A stretch of 64,000 nucleotides of DNA from Arachidicoccus sp. BS20 (GTDB taxonomy: Bacteria; Bacteroidota; Bacteroidia; Chitinophagales; Chitinophagaceae). Where the stretch lies: assembly GCF_001659705.1 (NCBI RefSeq), contig NZ_CP015971.1:1302001-1366000 (forward strand), given 5' to 3'. Below, one piece after another: positions 44,481-51,791 of this stretch. Every line of letters begins with the position of its first letter. The stretch's first letter is position 1. A model generated the notes under the pieces. The model had not been told where the DNA came from. It searched no databases and was given only the letters and a program-made list of their open reading frames with translations. Both the position numbers and the translations under genes were made by a program.

Positions 44481-45899
44481 ATGCAGAAATTTTTTACCAG
44501 ACTCCAGACCTATATGCTCGTTTTCGACATTATAGCGTTGAACATTTCTTTGCTTGCTTCTTTCCTGCTGCTCAAAGGGGCGGATTCCATTGTGTCGATT
44601 AACTTTCTGACCCTGTTCATCTTTTTTAATTTCATGTGGGTAACACTAACGGTCATGCGGAGAGTCTATGATGATTTTTCCACCATGGATTCCACCGTGA
44701 TTATGCGCAATTCTTACCGGATATACACTACCTATATTACCTGTACCTGCGTTTTCCTGCTCCTCATCGCCATGAGGACACAGCACCGGGGACATTTTTA
44801 TTTCTTCCTGTTTTTGCTGAGCAGCCTGTTCTTTGCCCTGGCTTTGGTTTTCCTGCGGGTATTCATGTTAGGGCTGCGCAAGAAACTGCGTAAAAAAATA
44901 AAGCCGAACCTTAACATCGTGGTTATCGGCAACAAACAGGTTGCCGAAAGAATGTATAATGCCATTACAGATGTGAACGTGGTTCATCATTATAATGTGA
45001 TGGGCATCTTCAGCCAGTCGGATTTTCCGAGGAACGGGCATCCGTCGCACAGCCTGTATAAGGGGGACGTATTCAACTGCATTGACTTTATACGCACCAA
45101 CCGGGTGCACGAGGTGTTCTGTTCCATCCGCGAGGTTTCGGCAGAGAACGTCAGCCGGCTGATGAAGGAAGCCGACAAGCAAATGATACGGGTAAAGTTC
45201 CTGCTGGATTATGAGGACATCATCCAGCGACCGGGAAAGGTCTATTCCAAAATAGGCGAACTGCCCGTGATGACCATACGGGAAGAGCCACTGGAGGACA
45301 GCCTTAACCGGCAGGTAAAACGCCTGTTCGATATTGCATTCTCCCTATTTGTGCTTATATTTATCTTAAGCTGGCTGTACCCGATAATGGCGCTGCTGAT
45401 CATGCTGGAATCGAGGGGACCCGCGGTGTTTGTGCAGTTAAGGTCGGGCAAGGACAATAAGCCTTTCAAATGCTATAAGTTCCGCAGCATGCGGAAAAAC
45501 AAGGATGCCCATACCGGTCTGCAAGCGACGAAGGATGATAAACGGCTGACCAAGATAGGCGCCTTCATCCGTAAAACGAGCATTGACGAGCTGCCGCAAT
45601 TCTGGAATGTACTAACCGGCGATATGTCGATAGTGGGTCCGCGACCACATATGCTGGCGCATACCAAAAAATACAAGAACCTGATGGACAATTACATGGT
45701 GCGGCACCTGCTGAAACCCGGCATTACCGGCTGGGCGCAGGTAAACGGCTGCCGCGGCGAAACGAAGACGCCCGAAGAAATGAAAAAGAGGGTGCAGTAC
45801 GATATAGACTACTTAGAGAACTGGTCGTTTTTCCTGGATTTAAAAATCATTTTTCTTACGGTGTGGAATACCGCGAAGGGGGAAGAAAAGGCGTATTAG
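44481..45899 (+). CDS. Undecaprenyl-phosphate sugar phosphotransferase (WcaJ type)
   Basis: The 472-residue membrane enzyme starts the lipid-linked repeat unit by moving a sugar-1-phosphate to undecaprenyl phosphate. Four N-terminal helices (about 10-130) precede a Rossmann-like CoA-binding-type domain (IVVIGNKQVAERMYNAI). A membrane hairpin helix and the catalytic domain follow, with FVQLRSGKDNKPFKCYKFRS, SIDELPQFWNVLTGDMSIVG and KPGITGWAQVNG. It is full length, unlike the broken relative at 4760-5215. It is followed at some distance by ugd. Confidence 0.93.
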   Translation: MQKFFTRLQTYMLVFDIIALNISLLASFLLLKGADSIVSINFLTLFIFFNFMWVTLTVMRRVYDDFSTMDSTVIMRNSYRIYTTYITCTCVFLLLIAMRTQHRGHFYFFLFLLSSLFFALALVFLRVFMLGLRKKLRKKIKPNLNIVVIGNKQVAERMYNAITDVNVVHHYNVMGIFSQSDFPRNGHPSHSLYKGDVFNCIDFIRTNRVHEVFCSIREVSAENVSRLMKEADKQMIRVKFLLDYEDIIQRPGKVYSKIGELPVMTIREEPLEDSLNRQVKRLFDIAFSLFVLIFILSWLYPIMALLIMLESRGPAVFVQLRSGKDNKPFKCYKFRSMRKNKDAHTGLQATKDDKRLTKIGAFIRKTSIDELPQFWNVLTGDMSIVGPRPHMLAHTKKYKNLMDNYMVRHLLKPGITGWAQVNGCRGETKTPEEMKKRVQYDIDYLENWSFFLDLKIIFLTVWNTAKGEEKAY

Positions 45900-46000
45900 T
45901 TATTGGGATATTGAGATATTGAGATATTGGGATATTGTTGGGTATTGGTTGTCCGTTATTGGTTATCAGTTATTGGTTATCAGTTATTGGTTGTGGGTTG
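45900..46000. repeat. Short tandem repeats (GATATTGA and TTATTGGTTATCAG)
   Basis: Two simple repeat patches follow the WcaJ-like gene, first GATATTGA/GATATTGG units and then TTATTGGTTATCAG units. They are non-coding and typical of slippage-prone spacers in this window. Confidence 0.75.
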
Positions 46001-46060
46001 GCGGCGGCTGTTCCGTCAGAGAAGCAAGACAGCAGGATAAACGCGAAGCAATAAATTATA

Positions 46061-46068
46061 TACATTTG
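46061..46068 (+). promoter_or_regulatory. Candidate -7 box TACATTTG before ugd
   Basis: TACATTTG matches TAnnTTTG and is 125 bases before the ugd start. It would place the whole conserved leader element in the 5' untranslated region of the ugd mRNA. Confidence 0.4.
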
Positions 46069-46100
46069 CCTGCCGTACATTTTAAACAAAAAATATAATA

Positions 46101-46192
46101 GATGAAATGCCCGTAAGGATTTTACATACACAAAGTGATAATTATTTTGGCTCATTCCATCTTACCATTAAAAAACAATAAAAAATAAACAG
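46101..46192 (+). promoter_or_regulatory. Conserved leader element before ugd
   Basis: The 92-base element begins GATGAAATGCCC, continues through ACATACACAAAGTGATAATT and GGCTCATTCCATCTTACC, and ends with AACAATAAAAAATAAACAG directly before ATGAAAG of ugd. GATGAAATG can pair with CATTCCATC to form a stem. Close relatives precede three other genes at exactly the same distance from their ATGAAA starts. Confidence 0.65.
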
Positions 46193-47506
46193 ATGAAAGT
46201 AATCGTAATTGGTACCGGCTATGTGGGACTTGTAACAGGCGCATGCCTCTCGGATGTTGGCATTGAAGTCTGCTGCATAGATATAGACACGAAAAAAGTT
46301 GCCAACTTACACAAAGGAATTTTACCTATTTATGAACCGGGCTTAGACGATATTGTAAAACATAACGTACAAAACGGACGACTGAGCTTCAGCACCTCCC
46401 TTGCGGATAATATTGCGGGCGCGGAAGCGATATTTATTGCCGTGGGCACGCCGCCGGGCGAAGACGGCAGCGCCGATATGCGCTATGTGCTGAGCGCGGC
46501 TAAAGATGTGGGGAAATACCTGACCGGCTACGCGATTGTGATTACGAAGAGCACCGTTCCGGTGGGCTCTTCGGAGAAAGTACGCGGCGCCATTAAAGAA
46601 GCGCTGCAGGAAAGAGGCGCCGACATACCGTTCGACGTGGTTTCTAACCCGGAGTTTCTGAAAGAAGGCGCAGCCATCAAAGACTTTATGAGCCCGGACA
46701 GGATTGTCGTAGGTGTGGACAGCCCCCGCGCGCAAGAGACCATCGACACCCTGTACAAACCGTTTTTGCTCAACGGCTACCGTATCCTGTATATGGACAT
46801 TGCCTCGGCAGAAATGACCAAATATGCCGCTAACTCTATGCTGGCGACCCGTATTTCGTTTATGAACGATATTGCCAACCTCTGTGAAATCGTGGGGGCA
46901 GACGTCAACCATGTACGTGCGGGCATAGGGGCAGACCCCCGTATCGGCAAAAAATTTCTTTATGCGGGTGTCGGCTACGGCGGATCCTGCTTTCCGAAAG
47001 ATGTCAAGGCGTTGGTCAACATAGGGAAAGAAAACGGCTACCGGCTTCAATTATTAGAGGCTGTTGAAGACATCAATAACCGGCAGAAGAAAATTCTGTT
47101 TAAGAAAATAAGCCGCCATTTCGACAACGACCTGAAGGGTAAGACCATTGCCGTATGGGGACTTGCCTTTAAGCCGAATACGGATGATATGCGTGAAGCG
47201 CCATCGCTTGAGCTGATAGACGAACTGCTTGCTGCAGGCGCTACGGTTAAAGCATTTGACCCGGTTGCCATGGAAGAAGCCCAAAAAGTACTTGGCGACA
47301 GCATCACCTGGTGCAACGATGTATATCAAACCATCGAAGGGGCAAGCGCCATTGCCCTGCTGACGGAATGGAACGAGTTCCGCCTGCCCGACTGGAAACA
47401 TATCAAAGCTGCCATGCAAACAGCCGTCGTATTTGACGGACGCAACATCTATGACGATGTACTGCTGCACAAAGAGGGCTTTGTATATTACGGAATAGGA
47501 AAGTAA
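46193..47506 (+). CDS. ugd: UDP-glucose 6-dehydrogenase
   Basis: The 437-residue enzyme oxidises UDP-glucose to UDP-glucuronate with NAD. The N-terminal dinucleotide fold MKVIVIGTGYVGLVTGACLS, the hinge VSNPEFLKEGAAIKDFMSPD and the catalytic cysteine in GVGYGGSCFPKDVKAL are all present. The C-terminal binding domain has AVWGLAFKPNTDDMREAPS. It supplies uronic acid for the exopolysaccharide and sits at the right end of the locus, followed by a strong terminator. Confidence 0.97.
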   Translation: MKVIVIGTGYVGLVTGACLSDVGIEVCCIDIDTKKVANLHKGILPIYEPGLDDIVKHNVQNGRLSFSTSLADNIAGAEAIFIAVGTPPGEDGSADMRYVLSAAKDVGKYLTGYAIVITKSTVPVGSSEKVRGAIKEALQERGADIPFDVVSNPEFLKEGAAIKDFMSPDRIVVGVDSPRAQETIDTLYKPFLLNGYRILYMDIASAEMTKYAANSMLATRISFMNDIANLCEIVGADVNHVRAGIGADPRIGKKFLYAGVGYGGSCFPKDVKALVNIGKENGYRLQLLEAVEDINNRQKKILFKKISRHFDNDLKGKTIAVWGLAFKPNTDDMREAPSLELIDELLAAGATVKAFDPVAMEEAQKVLGDSITWCNDVYQTIEGASAIALLTEWNEFRLPDWKHIKAAMQTAVVFDGRNIYDDVLLHKEGFVYYGIGK

Positions 47507-47550
47507 GGCATCAACCGCACATAAGCAAGGCGCTTGTTAAAGCCTTTTTG

Positions 47551-47592
47551 AAAAAGATACCCGCTGCCGGTTTTGCAGCGGGTATCTTTTTC
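47551..47592 (+). terminator. Strong intrinsic terminator after ugd
   Basis: A 17-base perfect stem pairs AAAAAGATACCCGCTGC with GCAGCGGGTATCTTTTT around a CGGTTTT loop and ends in a T-run. The A-run on the left makes it potentially active from both sides. Confidence 0.92.
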
Positions 47593-47629
47593 TTTCTCAC
47601 GGAAATATAATTAAAGAGATTATTTCCCC

Positions 47630-48122
47630 GCACAGTCTCCCGCAGGGGACTTTGCGCAATGCAAGCCAACAACCGTAAAGTCCATTAGCAAACGCGCAAG
47701 CCATGAAAGAAGACCATGCGGAGAAAAAAGTTAAGGAACGCTATGTGCGGTGTCTTCGCCGCGCATTTCCCCGCAGCGGGCTTTGCGCAATGTAAGCCAG
47801 CAACCGCAAAGCCCTTTAGCAAACGCGCAAGCCATGAAAGGAAACGATGCGGAGAAGAAAGTTAAGCGACGCTATGCGCGGCGTCTTCGCCGCGCATTTC
47901 CCCGCAGGGGACTTTGCGCAATGTAAGCCAACAACCGCAAAGCCCCTTAGCAAACGCGCAAGCCATGAAAGAAGACCATGCGGAAAAGAAAGTTAAGCGA
48001 CGCTATGCGCGGCGTCTTCGCCGCGCATTTTCCGCACGGTCTCCCGCAGGGGACTTTGCGCAATGCAAGCCAACAACCGTAAAGCCCCTTAGCAAACGCG
48101 CAAGCCATGAAAGAAGACCATG
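47630..48122. repeat. Hairpin repeat array 1, unit 131-145 bases
   Basis: About four units, each with a TCCCGCAGGGGACTTTGCGC block, an AGCAAACGCGCAAGCCATGA block and a hairpin GCGCGGCGTCTTCGCCGCGC. Units repeat at 131 bases, or about 145 where an extra CACAGTCTC segment is present. The same array occurs at 50270-50925 and 52555-52945. Small plus-strand frames across it merely read the repeat. Confidence 0.85.
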
Positions 48123-48124
48123 CG

Positions 48125-48160
48125 GAGAAAAAAAATAAAGGCTTCCCTAAAGAAGCCTTT
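48125..48160 (-). terminator. Terminator of Rpn operon A
   Basis: On the minus strand AAAGGCTTC-TTTAGG-GAAGCCTTT is followed by ATTTTTTTT, just past the last small gene of the operon. An identical terminator ends operon B at 50926-50961. Confidence 0.88.
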
Positions 48161-48183
48161 TGCAAACTAATTTATTAAAATTA

Positions 48184-48450
48184 TTATTTCTTTTTTAGTG
48201 AAGCGCGTACTTTTTTTACAAAATACTTTGAAACTCCGGCATATTTGGCAACTTCTTCATCAGCCGGTCCTATCGTAATAAGTTTATGAACAATTTTATC
48301 TTTATCCTCGAGTTTATGGACAATTTCATTTTTTTCTTTATCTTCAATTTCTCCTTTCGCTATCGCTAAACCTTCCTCATAGCCTTCTTTCCAGGCATAT
48401 TCCAAAGCAGCTTCCCAGTCCCATTTGCGTTTTAAACTTGTATCGTACAT
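48184..48450 (-). CDS. Divergent stand-alone Rpn C-terminal module (operon A, distal)
   Basis: The 88-residue protein starts MYDTSLKRKWD, like the other tail modules, and ends VKKVRASLKKK. Its middle is different: EYAWKEGYEEGLAIAKGE and a KLEDKDKIVHKL repeat instead of the AEG repeats, and a changed helical part (EEVAKYAGVSKYF). It is identical to the gene at 50985-51251. It lies 12 bases after the stop of the module upstream, and a GAGGAAAAA ribosome site precedes its ATG. If the modules are antitoxins, this is the most diverged specificity. Confidence 0.75.
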   Translation of the reverse strand: MYDTSLKRKWDWEAALEYAWKEGYEEGLAIAKGEIEDKEKNEIVHKLEDKDKIVHKLITIGPADEEVAKYAGVSKYFVKKVRASLKKK

Positions 48451-48462
48451 AAGTTTTTCCTC

Positions 48463-48726
48463 TTATTCTTCTTTTAGGGAAGCGCGTACCTTCTTTACAA
48501 AGTCAAGAGATACTTCAGCTACATCGGCAGCTTGTGCATCGGTAAAGCCAAGTTTGATGATAAGGTTGCGAACCACTTCCGCTTTGCCTTTTTCCATGCC
48601 CTTTTCCATACCTTCTGCTATACCTTCTGCTATACCTTCTGCTATACCTTCTGCTTTGCTCTCCCGGCGGGCATATTCCATCACCGCTTCGTTATCCCAT
48701 TTGCGTTTTAAACTTGTATCGTACAT
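48463..48726 (-). CDS. Stand-alone Rpn C-terminal module (operon A, third copy)
   Basis: The 87-residue protein is the C-terminal module of the Rpn nuclease encoded upstream, beginning at the same Met (MYDTSLKRKWDNEAVMEYA) and ending FVKKVRASLKEE. It differs only in the repeat region, which reads KAEG followed by three IAEG and two MEKG units. A 12-base spacer carrying GAGGAAAAAATT separates it from the preceding copy, enough to serve as a ribosome-binding site. It has no nuclease residues. Confidence 0.8.
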   Translation of the reverse strand: MYDTSLKRKWDNEAVMEYARRESKAEGIAEGIAEGIAEGMEKGMEKGKAEVVRNLIIKLGFTDAQAADVAEVSLDFVKKVRASLKEE

Positions 48727-48738
48727 AATTTTTTCCTC

Positions 48739-48990
48739 TTATTCTTCTTTTAGGGAAGCGCGTACCTTCTTTACAAAGTCAAGAGATACTTCTGCTACAT
48801 CGGCAGCTTGTGCATCGGTAAAGCCAAGTTTGATGATAAGGTTGCGAACCACTTCCGCTTTGCCTTTTTCCATGCCCTTTTCCATACCTTCTGCTATACC
48901 TTCTGCTTTGCCTTCTGCTTTGCTCTCCCGGCGGGCATATTCCATTACCGCTTCGTTGTCCCATTTGCGTTTTAAACTTGTATCGTACAT
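48739..48990 (-). CDS. Stand-alone Rpn C-terminal module (operon A, second copy)
   Basis: An 83-residue copy of the module, with repeat region KAEG-KAEG-IAEG-MEKG-MEKG-KAE. Flanks and spacer are the same as in the other copies. The near-identity of all codons outside the repeat region points to recent duplication or ongoing gene conversion. Confidence 0.8.
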   Translation of the reverse strand: MYDTSLKRKWDNEAVMEYARRESKAEGKAEGIAEGMEKGMEKGKAEVVRNLIIKLGFTDAQAADVAEVSLDFVKKVRASLKEE

Positions 48991-49002
48991 AATTTTTTCC
49001 TC

Positions 49003-49266
49003 TTATTCTTCTTTTAGGGAAGCGCGTACCTTCTTTACAAAGTCAAGAGATACTTCTGCTACATCGGCAGCTTGTGCATCGGTAAAGCCAAGTTTGATGA
49101 TAAGGTTGCGAACCACTTCCGCTTTGCCTTCAGCTTTGCCCTTTTCCATGCCCTTTTCCATACCTTCTGCTATACCTTCTGCTTTGCCTTCGGCTTTGCT
49201 CTCCCGGCGGGCATATTCCATCACCGCTTCGTTGTCCCATTTGCGTTTTAAACTTGTATCGTACAT
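49003..49266 (-). CDS. Stand-alone Rpn C-terminal module (operon A, first copy)
   Basis: An 87-residue copy of the module directly downstream of the full-length Rpn gene, 12 bases after its stop. Its repeat region reads KAEG-KAEG-IAEG-MEKG-MEKG-KAEG-KAE, two four-residue units longer than a minimal copy. The start MYDTSLKRK equals the internal start of the full-length gene, and the upstream bases GAGGAAAAAATT equal the end of the internal ribosome site there. Confidence 0.8.
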   Translation of the reverse strand: MYDTSLKRKWDNEAVMEYARRESKAEGKAEGIAEGMEKGMEKGKAEGKAEVVRNLIIKLGFTDAQAADVAEVSLDFVKKVRASLKEE

Positions 49267-49278
49267 AATTTTTTCCTC

Positions 49279-49506
49279 TTATTCTTCTTTTAGGGAAGCG
49301 CGTACCTTCTTTACAAAGTCAAGAGATACTTCTGCTACATCGGCAGCTTGTGCATCGGTAAAGCCAAGTTTGATGATAAGGTTACGAACCACTTCCGCTT
49401 TGCCCTTTTCCATACCTTCTGCTATACCTTCTGCTTTGCTCTCCCGGCGGGCATATTCCATTACCGCTTCGTTGTCCCATTTGCGTTTTAAACTTGTATC
49501 GTACAT
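49279..49506 (-). CDS. Predicted internal small protein of the Rpn gene (RpnS-like, operon A)
   Basis: Inside the nuclease gene an in-frame ATG at 49506 is preceded by AAGGAGGAAAAAATT, a near-perfect Shine-Dalgarno site at good distance, and would give a 75-residue protein identical to the nuclease C-terminus. In E. coli, Rpn genes are reported to yield such small internal products that block the full-length nuclease. The same unit, from ribosome site to stop, is what has been copied downstream. Confidence 0.6.
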   Translation of the reverse strand: MYDTSLKRKWDNEAVMEYARRESKAEGIAEGMEKGKAEVVRNLIIKLGFTDAQAADVAEVSLDFVKKVRASLKEE

Positions 49507-50172
49507 AATTTTTTCCTCCTTGTTTAATTTACTGTATTCTGCAATGTTGAACAGTTTCTCGAATACCGGCTTGCGCAGGTACAAAGGTATCTTATCCAAT
49601 TTGCTCATATTTTTCAATACGAAGAGCCACCCGTCCAAATCTGTTTTCAACTCCGGTTCTTCCTTTGTAAAATTAATCAATTCTATATAGAAAAATCCTA
49701 AATGCTCGTAAAAAACTTTGCCGGTTTCCCGGTCGCAGAGGCAAACGTCGTGAAAATATTTGGTGGTTCGTTCGCTGCCGGGCATCGGGAAACCGTCCAT
49801 CAGTGCAATCACATATACTTCGCTTATCTTGTAGTCCCACTTTTTGCGGCTGCCTTTGGGCGCCTGGTCGGCAATCAGCTTGCTGCCGTAATACAGCATC
49901 CGCCGCTTGAAATTAAGCTGCGAGCTGCGCTGCACCTCTATAATGAATTGTTCGCCGTTGTCTGCCGTGCAGGTAAGGTCAAAAATTACACCGCCCGTTT
50001 CTTCCGTATCGCCTACGTGTTCGTTCTTGTTGTAGTAAATATCCTGAATAACTTTCCGTCCCCGAAACAACTCATTAAGGAAAGCTATCAAAAGGTCTTT
50101 ATTGGCATCTGTTCCGAAAGTCCGTTTAAAAGCGAAATCAGCGCGAAGGTCTATATATTTGGGTTTGTCCAT
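49279..50172 (-). CDS. Rpn-family PD-(D/E)XK nuclease / putative transposase (operon A)
   Basis: The 297-residue protein belongs to the Rpn/PDDEXK_2 family. It has an N-terminal DLRADFAFKRTFG motif and the catalytic strand pair IFDLTC (Asp65) and QFIIEVQ (Glu79, Gln81). The C-terminal module from Met223 (MYDTSLKRK) to the end contains KAEG-IAEG-MEKG repeats and a helical end. ATG 50172 is chosen over a TTG at 50193 because a TATCTTTG -7 box lies at 50195-50202, so the TTG would be at or before the transcript start. Rpn nucleases cut DNA and can act as toxins or in phage defence. Here it heads an operon of copies of its own tail. Confidence 0.92.
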   Translation of the reverse strand: MDKPKYIDLRADFAFKRTFGTDANKDLLIAFLNELFRGRKVIQDIYYNKNEHVGDTEETGGVIFDLTCTADNGEQFIIEVQRSSQLNFKRRMLYYGSKLIADQAPKGSRKKWDYKISEVYVIALMDGFPMPGSERTTKYFHDVCLCDRETGKVFYEHLGFFYIELINFTKEEPELKTDLDGWLFVLKNMSKLDKIPLYLRKPVFEKLFNIAEYSKLNKEEKIMYDTSLKRKWDNEAVMEYARRESKAEGIAEGMEKGKAEVVRNLIIKLGFTDAQAADVAEVSLDFVKKVRASLKEE

Positions 50173-50194
50173 GTCTGTTGAAATTGCCTGCAAA

Positions 50195-50202
50195 CAAAGA
50201 TA
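50195..50202 (-). promoter_or_regulatory. -7 box of Rpn operon A
   Basis: On the minus strand TATCTTTG fits the Bacteroidota -7 consensus and lies about 23 bases before the ATG at 50172, which decides the start choice. A clear -33 box is not seen. Confidence 0.5.
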
Positions 50203-50269
50203 GCTATAATCAAACAGTTAATGGTTAATGGAGGGTAGTTAATAGCCAAAAGGTAATTTTATTTTTTTA

Positions 50270-50925
50270 TTTCCCCGCACGGTCTCCCGCAGGGAACTTT
50301 GCGCAATGTAAGCCAACAACCGTAAAGTCCATTAGCAAACGCGCAAGCCATGAAAGAAGACCATGCGGAGAAAAAAGTTAAGCGACGCTATGCGCGGCGT
50401 CTTCCCCGCGCATTTTCCGCACAGTCTCCCGCAGGGGACTTTGCGCAATGTATGCCTACAACCGTAAAGTCCATTAGCAAACGCGCAAGCCATGAAAGGA
50501 GACCATGCGGAGAAGAAAGTTAAGGGACGCTATGCGCGGCATCTTCGCCACGCATTTCCCCGCACAGTCTCCCGCAGGGGACTTTGCGCAATGTAAGCCA
50601 GCAACCGCAAAGCCCTTTAGCAAACGCGCAAGCCATGAAAGGAAACGATGCGGAGAAGAAAGTTAAGCGACGCTATGCGCGGCGTCTTCGCCGCGCATTT
50701 CCCCGCAGGGGACTTTGCGCAATGTAAGCCAACAACCGCAAAGCCCCTTAGCAAACGCGCAAGCCATGAAAGAAGACCATGCGGAAAAGAAAGTTAAGCG
50801 ACGCTATGCGCGGCGTCTTCGCCGCGCATTTTCCGCACGGTCTCCCGCAGGGGACTTTGCGCAATGCAAGCCAACAACCGTAAAGCCCCTTAGCAAACGC
50901 GCAAGCCATGAAAGAAGACCATGCG
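50270..50925. repeat. Hairpin repeat array 2, unit 131-145 bases
   Basis: About five units of the same repeat as array 1. Its last part (about 50590-50925) is essentially identical to array 1 at an offset of 2801 bases. It separates the two Rpn operons. Confidence 0.85.
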
Positions 50926-50961
50926 GAGAAAAAAAATAAAGGCTTCCCTAAAGAAGCCTTT
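50926..50961 (-). terminator. Terminator of Rpn operon B
   Basis: This has the same AAAGGCTTC/GAAGCCTTT hairpin and T-run on the minus strand as at 48125-48160. Confidence 0.88.
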
Positions 50962-50984
50962 TGCAAACTAATTTATTAAAATTA

Positions 50985-51251
50985 TTATTTCTTTTTTAGT
51001 GAAGCGCGTACTTTTTTTACAAAATACTTTGAAACTCCGGCATATTTGGCAACTTCTTCATCAGCCGGTCCTATCGTAATAAGTTTATGAACAATTTTAT
51101 CTTTATCCTCGAGTTTATGGACAATTTCATTTTTTTCTTTATCTTCAATTTCTCCTTTCGCTATCGCTAAACCTTCCTCATAGCCTTCTTTCCAGGCATA
51201 TTCCAAAGCAGCTTCCCAGTCCCATTTGCGTTTTAAACTTGTATCGTACAT
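50985..51251 (-). CDS. Divergent stand-alone Rpn C-terminal module (operon B, distal)
   Basis: This 88-residue product is identical to that of 48184-48450. Perfect identity of a divergent module in both operons shows that the whole block was duplicated recently. In operon B it follows a single conventional module rather than three. Confidence 0.75.
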   Translation of the reverse strand: MYDTSLKRKWDWEAALEYAWKEGYEEGLAIAKGEIEDKEKNEIVHKLEDKDKIVHKLITIGPADEEVAKYAGVSKYFVKKVRASLKKK

Positions 51252-51263
51252 AAGTTTTTCCTC

Positions 51264-51539
51264 TTATTCTTCTTTTAGGGAAGCGCGTACCTTCTTTACA
51301 AAGTCAAGAGATACTTCAGCTACATCGGCAGCTTGTGCATCGGTAAAGCCAAGTTTGATGATAAGGTTGCGAACCACTTCCGCTTTGCCTTTTTCCATGC
51401 CCTTTTCCATACCTTCTGCTATACCTTCTGCTATACCTTCTGCTATACCTTCTGCTTTGCCTTCGGCTTTGCTCTCCCGGCGGGCATATTCCATCACCGC
51501 TTCGTTATCCCATTTGCGTTTTAAACTTGTATCGTACAT
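51264..51539 (-). CDS. Stand-alone Rpn C-terminal module (operon B)
   Basis: A 91-residue module, the longest found, with repeat region KAEG-KAEG-IAEG-IAEG-IAEG-MEKG-MEKG-KAE. It corresponds to the copy at 48463-48726 with one more 12-base unit. It lies 12 bases after the stop of the full-length gene, with the same GAGGAAAAAATT ribosome site. Confidence 0.8.
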   Translation of the reverse strand: MYDTSLKRKWDNEAVMEYARRESKAEGKAEGIAEGIAEGIAEGMEKGMEKGKAEVVRNLIIKLGFTDAQAADVAEVSLDFVKKVRASLKEE

Positions 51540-51551
51540 AATTTTTTCCTC

Positions 51552-51791
51552 TTATTCTTCTTTTAGGGAAGCGCGTACCTTCTTTACAAAGTCAAGAGAT
51601 ACTTCTGCTACATCGGCAGCTTGTGCATCGGTAAAGCCAAGTTTGATGATAAGGTTGCGAACCACTTCCGCTTTGCCTTTTTCCATACCTTCTGCTATAC
51701 CTTCTGCTTTGCCTTCGGCTTTGCTCTCCCGGCGGGCATATTCCATCACCGCTTCGTTGTCCCATTTGCGTTTTAAACTTGTATCGTACAT
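51552..51791 (-). CDS. Predicted internal small protein of the Rpn gene (RpnS-like, operon B)
   Basis: An in-frame ATG at 51791 with the same AAGGAGGAAAAAATT site would give a 79-residue C-terminal protein, four residues longer than in operon A because of one extra KAEG unit. Confidence 0.6.
   Translation of the reverse strand: MYDTSLKRKWDNEAVMEYARRESKAEGKAEGIAEGMEKGKAEVVRNLIIKLGFTDAQAADVAEVSLDFVKKVRASLKEE

Noticed and set aside
44868-45182. Minus-strand frames opposite the WcaJ-like gene
   Set aside because: They mirror a clearly coding plus-strand gene and have no leader, promoter or family signal.
46343-47050. A 235-codon minus-strand frame opposite ugd
   Set aside because: It is a shadow of the GC-rich ugd gene with no recognisable content.
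47914-48138. Basic 74-codon frame repeated at 50715-50939
   Set aside because: It lies wholly in the hairpin repeat array and is conserved only because the arrays are duplicated.
48425-49690. A 421-codon plus-strand frame rich in Ala, Ser and Ile repeats
   Set aside because: It is the antisense reading of the tandem Rpn tail modules; the minus strand has a clear family match, promoter boxes and ribosome sites.
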